A stretch of DNA of 64,000 nucleotides from Akkermansiaceae bacterium (GTDB taxonomy: Bacteria > Verrucomicrobiota > Verrucomicrobiia > Verrucomicrobiales > DEV007): assembly GCA_024233085.1 (NCBI GenBank), contig JACKQC010000016.1, forward strand, positions 73,348-137,347, written 5' to 3'. The position numbers and the translations under genes were made by a program. The notes under the pieces were generated by a model. It saw only the letters and a program-made list of their open reading frames with translations. It did not search any database and had not been told where the DNA came from. This document shows, in pieces, positions 59,649 to 64,000 of the stretch. Numbering within the stretch: the first letter of the stretch is position 1; every line of letters starts with the position of its first letter.

Positions 59649-62219
59649 ATGAAAACACCAAACACTCCCGCGCGATTCCTCGCGCTGGCCTCGGCGGCGG
59701 CTCTGCTCGCCCTGGTTCCCCGTCTCTCCCTCGCGGACACCTTCATCTTCGACTGGTGGCTGCTCTCCGGAGAGTTCGACGACAACTACCGCGACCTCGA
59801 CAACGAAGCCGTGCCGACCAAGGTCTGGGGCGCGCTCGGCACCGTTCGCAATCTCGTCCCCGGGGAATTCCCGGACACCGCGACCTGGTTGCTCGCCAAC
59901 TACGGAACGCTCGAGCAGCCTTTTGTCGAGTTTCGGCTCGGCACCGACGACACCAGCGGCGGCAGTCCGCCCGCCTTCGTGCTGGATACGGGCTCGTTTT
60001 CCAACGACCCGGCCAACGGCGTCGCCCGCATGACCTACCTGCCCAACGGCGGTGTGCCCGTCCCCGTGGTGTGGTATTGCGGCGGCGAAAACTTCGACGG
60101 CGGCGGCCATGTCGAGCAGCTCGTCGCCACCGGCACGGTCTCGGCGATCCACTTGGAGCAGAATCCGACGCTCGGCTGGACCGGCTACGGCGAGTTCACC
60201 CTCGACGCGGAGGTTCCCGCCCTCGGCCCGGTCACCTTCACCCAGTGCCCGCTCTACACGGAGACGGCCGGACTGGCCGGCGGCGGCGGTCCCTCCTACC
60301 GCATCCCGATCGTCATCGGCGAGATCGACTTCGATCCCGGCGCCCAACTCGATTGGCAGACCGGCGCCCCCGCCGGGCAGGTGGCCGACGCCACCGTGCT
60401 CAATTCCCTCGGCGCGGGATACGCCGGCGAACCCTCCGGCGTGACGCGGGATCCCGGCGATGTTTTTGACCCGGACAACGCCACGCTCATGGGTGGAGGC
60501 GGCGTCTGGCAGTTCAGCCGCGACAATCTCCCCCGCCTCGGCGCCTGGTTCGACCCGCCGCTGGTCTCGGAGTATCGCTACTACTGCACCGACGCGCTCT
60601 TCACCGGGGTCGGCCTTCCCACCGGCATCGACACCACCGACCACCAGTTCGAACTCTCTTTTTCGGGGAAAAAAGTCACCGTCGCAGAGGGAACCTTCTT
60701 CGTGTTTCCGAAGCCGGTGCGGGAGTTCAAGATCTCCGACATCGAACCGGTGGTCGATTCCGCCGACGACCAGGCTTTTCCCGTTCGGCTGGCCTTTTCG
60801 GCCGCCACGGCCAGCGTCATCATCCAGCCCGATCCGACCGAGCGGGAGCAGGGCGACCTGTTGGGACTCGGCGCGCATTTCCGTGTCGGGGACGTCGTGA
60901 ATCTCGACTTGAGCTTCATCAGCCTCCTTCCGGGCGAGACGATCCAGGTTACCGGACTGCCGCCCGGGCTGGTCTTCAATGCCGGCCCGCCGCCGACCAT
61001 CACCGGCACCGTGCTCGGGCTCGGCTCCGAGGCCGGCGTCGAGGTCCGCGTGAAAAGCGGCCGCGCCACGGTCCGCTCCCATCCCTTCGACCTGACCGTC
61101 GCCCCCTATCGCTTCGAGGGCGCCTACGAATTCCTCGTCGAAGACCTCGCGACGAACGACCCGGTCGGGCGTCTCAACCTGACCGTCAAGGGCCCCAACC
61201 GCCGCAATCCCCTCGCCACCTACACGGCCAGCGTCGAGCGCCTCGGCGAGTCGCGCCGCTCGGCCAAGGGATCCTTCGCGGACCCGGGCGGCGTGCTCGC
61301 CCTGTCCGTCCCCTTCAACGCCTACCGCGCCTGGCCGGCGGTCACCTATGACGTCACCCTGGCCGAGGGCACGGACCTCTTTGTCCTCCTGGAAAACGGA
61401 CCCAACAACCCCGGCCGCGGATTCCGGCTCGCCAGGCGCGGGCGCGTGCCCGGGGGCAATCCGCGCGTGACCACCGCCTTCGACCTCCAGACGCCCGGAG
61501 ACCGCGTCAACCGGCCCGCCGGCATCGGGTGGACCAGCGGACTGGTGAAGGCCAATGCCCTCGTCACCCTCAAAGGTCAACTGGGCGACGCGCGGAAGGT
61601 GTCCATGGGGCTCAACCTCTCCCAGACCGACCAAGCCGTGGTCTGGATCGCGCCCTACCGAAACAAGACCTCCTTCTTCGGCGGGATTCTCGACATCGGC
61701 AATCTCGGTCTCCACGGCCGCGGCGCGGCCACCGAGGCCCATGCCGCGGGATTGAAATGGATGCGCGCGGCCGATCCGACGGAAAAATCCTACCCCGCCG
61801 GCTTTGCCACCGAACCCGTCAATGGCGTCGTCAGCCGCTGGGAGCCGGCCCCGACCGCCGACGCGCTGGCCCTGAGCCTCGGACTGACGGAGGACGGGAT
61901 GACCGTCACCCACATCACCCCGCCCGACGGCGTGGCCCTGCCCGAGCGCCTGAGCCTGCGCGGCCGCTTTTCGCTGCTCTCCGTGCTGCCCTCCAACGCC
62001 GTCCCGTGGAAAGGCAAGGCCGCCGGGAAGACCGGCCAGTTCTCCGGAACGCTCACGCCCCCATCGCCGATGGCCCGGATGACGGTTCAGGGCGCCTTCC
62101 TCCAGGACGCCTCCTTCGGCAACCTCATCGGGGCCGGGGTCGTCAAGATTCCCATCGCCGGCCCCGTCCGCGGCTCCTATGAGACCTCCGGGATCGTCCT
62201 GGAAAACGACAGTCCCTGA
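59649..62219 (+). CDS. Large secreted protein with the C-terminal module shared with the beta-helix protein
   Basis: The 856-residue protein begins with a signal peptide (FLALASAAALLALVPRLSLA). The N-terminal 480 residues are beta-rich and unrecognised (DTFIFDWWLLSGEFDD start). A short Ig/cadherin-like unit (VTGLPPGLVFNAGPPPTITG) precedes the C-terminal module at about residues 485-850, which resembles those in the 53084-57232 protein and ends TGQFSGTLT ... GAFLQDASFGNLIGAG. It is probably exported and extracellular. It diverges from the SulP gene by 255 bp with no recognised operator. Confidence 0.85.
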   Translation: MKTPNTPARFLALASAAALLALVPRLSLADTFIFDWWLLSGEFDDNYRDLDNEAVPTKVWGALGTVRNLVPGEFPDTATWLLANYGTLEQPFVEFRLGTDDTSGGSPPAFVLDTGSFSNDPANGVARMTYLPNGGVPVPVVWYCGGENFDGGGHVEQLVATGTVSAIHLEQNPTLGWTGYGEFTLDAEVPALGPVTFTQCPLYTETAGLAGGGGPSYRIPIVIGEIDFDPGAQLDWQTGAPAGQVADATVLNSLGAGYAGEPSGVTRDPGDVFDPDNATLMGGGGVWQFSRDNLPRLGAWFDPPLVSEYRYYCTDALFTGVGLPTGIDTTDHQFELSFSGKKVTVAEGTFFVFPKPVREFKISDIEPVVDSADDQAFPVRLAFSAATASVIIQPDPTEREQGDLLGLGAHFRVGDVVNLDLSFISLLPGETIQVTGLPPGLVFNAGPPPTITGTVLGLGSEAGVEVRVKSGRATVRSHPFDLTVAPYRFEGAYEFLVEDLATNDPVGRLNLTVKGPNRRNPLATYTASVERLGESRRSAKGSFADPGGVLALSVPFNAYRAWPAVTYDVTLAEGTDLFVLLENGPNNPGRGFRLARRGRVPGGNPRVTTAFDLQTPGDRVNRPAGIGWTSGLVKANALVTLKGQLGDARKVSMGLNLSQTDQAVVWIAPYRNKTSFFGGILDIGNLGLHGRGAATEAHAAGLKWMRAADPTEKSYPAGFATEPVNGVVSRWEPAPTADALALSLGLTEDGMTVTHITPPDGVALPERLSLRGRFSLLSVLPSNAVPWKGKAAGKTGQFSGTLTPPSPMARMTVQGAFLQDASFGNLIGAGVVKIPIAGPVRGSYETSGIVLENDSP

Positions 62220-62234
62220 GCCGGAAAAGACCGG

Positions 62235-62297
62235 GACCCGACAGGGTTGAGCCCCGGACCCAACAGGGTTGAGTCACCGGGACAACCCTGTCGAATC
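62235..62297. repeat. Dispersed intergenic repeat, copy H (three half-units)
   Basis: ACCCGACAGGGTTGAG, ACCCAACAGGGTTGAGTC and ACAACCCTGTCGAATC lie in a row: two half-units direct, the third inverted. The middle and last form the usual palindrome with mismatches. It is downstream of the large secreted protein gene. The rest of the 285-bp gap to the HMA gene holds nothing recognised. Confidence 0.85.
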
Positions 62298-62504
62298 GCG
62301 GTCGCGAAACGAGGGAATCGCCGGAGAATTCCACCAAAACCACCAAGCCAAAGCCTTTGCGAACCTCGCGCCCTTTTGCGGCCAATCAGCGCTTCGGACC
62401 CGATCGAACCCCATCGGGCGCGGCCCATGGCGGGAAGGGGAATCGCCTCCGGGGAGACGCAATCCGGCGAATTGATTCGTCCCGGATCGGGTGAACCGGT
62501 TTCC

Positions 62505-63140
62505 ATGCCGAAAATCACGATGCCCGCCTCGTTGCCGGCGGTCGGAGCCGCCCTCATCATTCTCGCCGCCGTCGGCGCCCGGGCGGACGAGACCGTGCCC
62601 GCTCCCGCCCCCGCCGCGGCGAAACAGACCGCCACGCTGACCTTTTACGTCGCCGGCGTCGAATGTCCCGCCTGCGTCTACGCCGTGAACGACGCCATCC
62701 GGCGGCTCGACGGCGTCGCCGAGGTGGAGGAGGGGCAGGCCAACGAGCATTTCTCGAACGTGACCTTCGACACCCGGACGATCACCGCCCACCAGGTCGC
62801 GCAGGCCGTCCGGGAGGCCTATTCGCTCCACGGCTCGCCCTATCTTGCCCGCCTGAGAATCCGCGTGACGGACTATGCGAAAGACGGGAACGCCACGCGG
62901 GTCGCGCGCCTTTTCGAAAAGTGGAAAGAGGTCGTGCGGATCGAGTCGGCCGACGCCGCGAAAGGCGAACTGGTCATCCAGTTCCTGCCCCTCGAGCCCG
63001 GGGCGGAAACGACCGCGGAGCCCGCCGCGACCCGTTCCGGCCCGCGCGGCTGGCGGCACGAGGAGTTGCTGTCCTCGCTCACCCGTCCCGCGCCGGAGGG
63101 GCTGGGCCTGCGGGTGGAATTCGTCGCCGAGACCTACTGA
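62505..63140 (+). CDS. Secreted heavy-metal-associated (HMA) domain protein
   Basis: The 211-residue protein has a signal peptide (PASLPAVGAALIILAAVGARA), a short Pro/Ala linker, and an HMA domain (TFYVAGVECPACVYAVNDAIRRLDGV) with the metal-binding C54 and C57 in CPAC. The remaining 100 residues resemble a second, Cys-less ferredoxin-like fold. A periplasmic role in copper or mercury handling is inferred; no transporter or regulator of metals is adjacent. The ATG at 62505 is chosen over the long upstream frame that runs through repeat H. Confidence 0.87.
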   Translation: MPKITMPASLPAVGAALIILAAVGARADETVPAPAPAAAKQTATLTFYVAGVECPACVYAVNDAIRRLDGVAEVEEGQANEHFSNVTFDTRTITAHQVAQAVREAYSLHGSPYLARLRIRVTDYAKDGNATRVARLFEKWKEVVRIESADAAKGELVIQFLPLEPGAETTAEPAATRSGPRGWRHEELLSSLTRPAPEGLGLRVEFVAETY

Positions 63141-63360
63141 CCGAGAAACCAAACGACTCCAGCCGCGACGGCGGAACTTCTCCTTCGGCGGCTTCCGTGT
63201 TTCGTCTTGCCGCCGCCGCCAAAACCCCGACCGAACTTCCCGCGCTCAGACGCCCCCGATTCCCCGATTCCGCGCTTCCCGGGCAACAGCCCGTCCTCGA
63301 CTCATCCTGGCGGAGCGTTCTCTCGGCCCCCGATCCCCATCCTCGGAGGCCTCCAGCGCC

Positions 63361-63726
63361 TCCGACCTGATCACGAAAAAGTGGACGTGCGAAAAGAAGG
63401 CCTGGGCCAGCGGCGGGACGGCCAAGCGGATGCCGGCCCAGTTGATTTGCCTGGCCCACAACCTCATGCGGCTGTGCGAGCGGTGGCTGAAAACCGACCA
63501 GGGCATCGTCAACGAGGCCGAGGTTCGCCGCCGGGACCAGCGGGTGCCTGTGCTGGCCAGCCGGCTCGAAAAGCAAGGCCAATCCCTTCCCGAACCCTGA
63601 ATGCTGGCCCGGCGCTTCACGCGGGTGAGCGTGAAATTGATCCGTTGGTTGTGGATTTACCTGCTCGCGCCGACTTCCCTGCCGCCCGCTCTGGGCGCCC
63701 TGCGCCGCGCCCACGCGACTCTTTAG
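63361..63726 (+). pseudogene. Probable transposase C-terminal remnant with an internal stop
   Basis: From about 63361 the frame reads LITKKWTCEKKAWASGGTAK and then RMPAQLICLAHNLMRLCERW, and ends QGQSLPEP at a TGA (63598-63600). It then continues in the same frame from 63601 with MLARRFTRVSVKLIRWLWIY to a TAG at 63726. The Leu/His-Asn-Leu pattern and basic tail resemble the C-terminus of a DDE transposase. No start, catalytic residues or inverted repeats are visible upstream, so it is a decayed fragment. The family is not certain. The 220 bp between the HMA gene and this remnant hold nothing recognised. Confidence 0.5.
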
Positions 63727-63762
63727 CGAGCATTATTGGACACCGATCTCTTTCTTTTATTT

Positions 63763-64000
63763 TCAATTTGATAAAGAATCGTTTTTATTCTGGAACCGTA
63801 AAAGATATTCTCCAGGCGGAATACTTCTCCCAATCTCAGCCCCCTCCAATGCTACCCAACCGGCTGGGATTGATTTAATTATGACGGGCTCACTTGAAAA
63901 CACTTCTATGGTTCCTTCGTTTTTTTTGAAAATCGGTTTAAACGCTGCAATAATTTTTTCGTTTTCATAAATTCGAGCCTTCACAAACTTCCCATCCGGC
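63763..64000 (-). CDS. Partial gene at the window edge, unrecognised, AT-rich
   Basis: A minus-strand frame runs from the window edge to its stop at 63763. The visible residues include KARIYENEKIIAAFKPIFKK and EVFSSEPVIIKSIPAGWVAL, a beta-rich segment without a known family. The GTG at 63984 is probably internal because the frame stays open to the last complete codon. The surrounding 270 bp are near 40 percent GC by eye, much lower than the rest, which suggests recent acquisition. Confidence 0.5.
   Translation of the reverse strand, partial: PDGKFVKARIYENEKIIAAFKPIFKKNEGTIEVFSSEPVIIKSIPAGWVALEGAEIGRSIPPGEYLLRFQNKNDSLSN

Overview
The window is GC-rich (roughly 65 percent by eye) and fully bacterial. 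The mixture of families points to the Planctomycetes-Verrucomicrobia group, most probably Verrucomicrobiota: a PSCyt2/PSD1 (DUF1549/DUF1553) protein paired with a Tat-exported DUF1501 protein, DUF1080 and ThuA domain proteins, DUF3604, Gfo/Idh/MocA, and very large secreted proteins that share a C-terminal module. This assignment is an inference from family content. No rRNA or tRNA was seen, and many genes, including dnaK, groES and groEL, have no Shine-Dalgarno sequence.

Layout. 1-3.8 kb: M28 peptidase (5' truncated), Gfo/Idh/MocA oxidoreductase, secreted PQQ-type beta-propeller. 3.9-10.2 kb: CPBP-like membrane protein, a VapBC-type toxin-antitoxin pair, a giant ThuA/propeller/cupredoxin fusion and a small ICMT-like methyltransferase. 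10.3-12.6 kb: a type II restriction-modification cassette (Eco29kI-like GIY-YIG nuclease, C5-cytosine methyltransferase, divergent Vsr endonuclease). 12.8-16.4 kb: an unknown membrane protein with two CxxC knuckles and a DUF3604 protein. 16.5-23.3 kb: a molybdopterin enzyme and a Yej/Opp-type peptide ABC transporter operon. 23.5-32.8 kb: a secreted sugar-isomerase-like protein, an FG-GAP protein, a HEAT protein, a metallo-beta-lactamase-fold hydrolase, a TetR regulator with two matching operators, an ECF sigma factor, a 50-residue basic ORF and a creatininase-family amidohydrolase. 32.8-40 kb: ParDE, a sodium/solute symporter, a class V aminotransferase, a Tat amidohydrolase, a sialidase-like protein and a DUF1080 protein. 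40.1-43.9 kb: the DUF1501 and PSD1 pair. 44.2-48.2 kb: thioredoxin, VKOR, nitroreductase, ketoacyl synthase, and divergent pcm. 48.2-52.6 kb: dnaK behind a near-consensus sigma-54 promoter, then groES-groEL. 53-62.2 kb: two very large secreted proteins sharing a repeated module, with a SulP transporter between them. 62.5-64 kb: a secreted HMA protein, a broken transposase end and an AT-rich edge with one partial gene.

The gene set suits a heterotroph that breaks down and imports peptides and sugars with many exported enzymes. The most striking non-coding signal is a family of palindromic intergenic repeats built on the core CCAACAGGGTT/AACCCTGTTGG. It occurs at eight places between 3.8 and 62.3 kb, always at gene boundaries, and two copies 43.6 kb apart are identical. 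Other signals worth following are the sigma-54 promoter at dnaK, the paired TetR operators next to an ECF sigma gene, and a roughly 110-bp AT-rich inverted-repeat element inside the ABC transporter operon.
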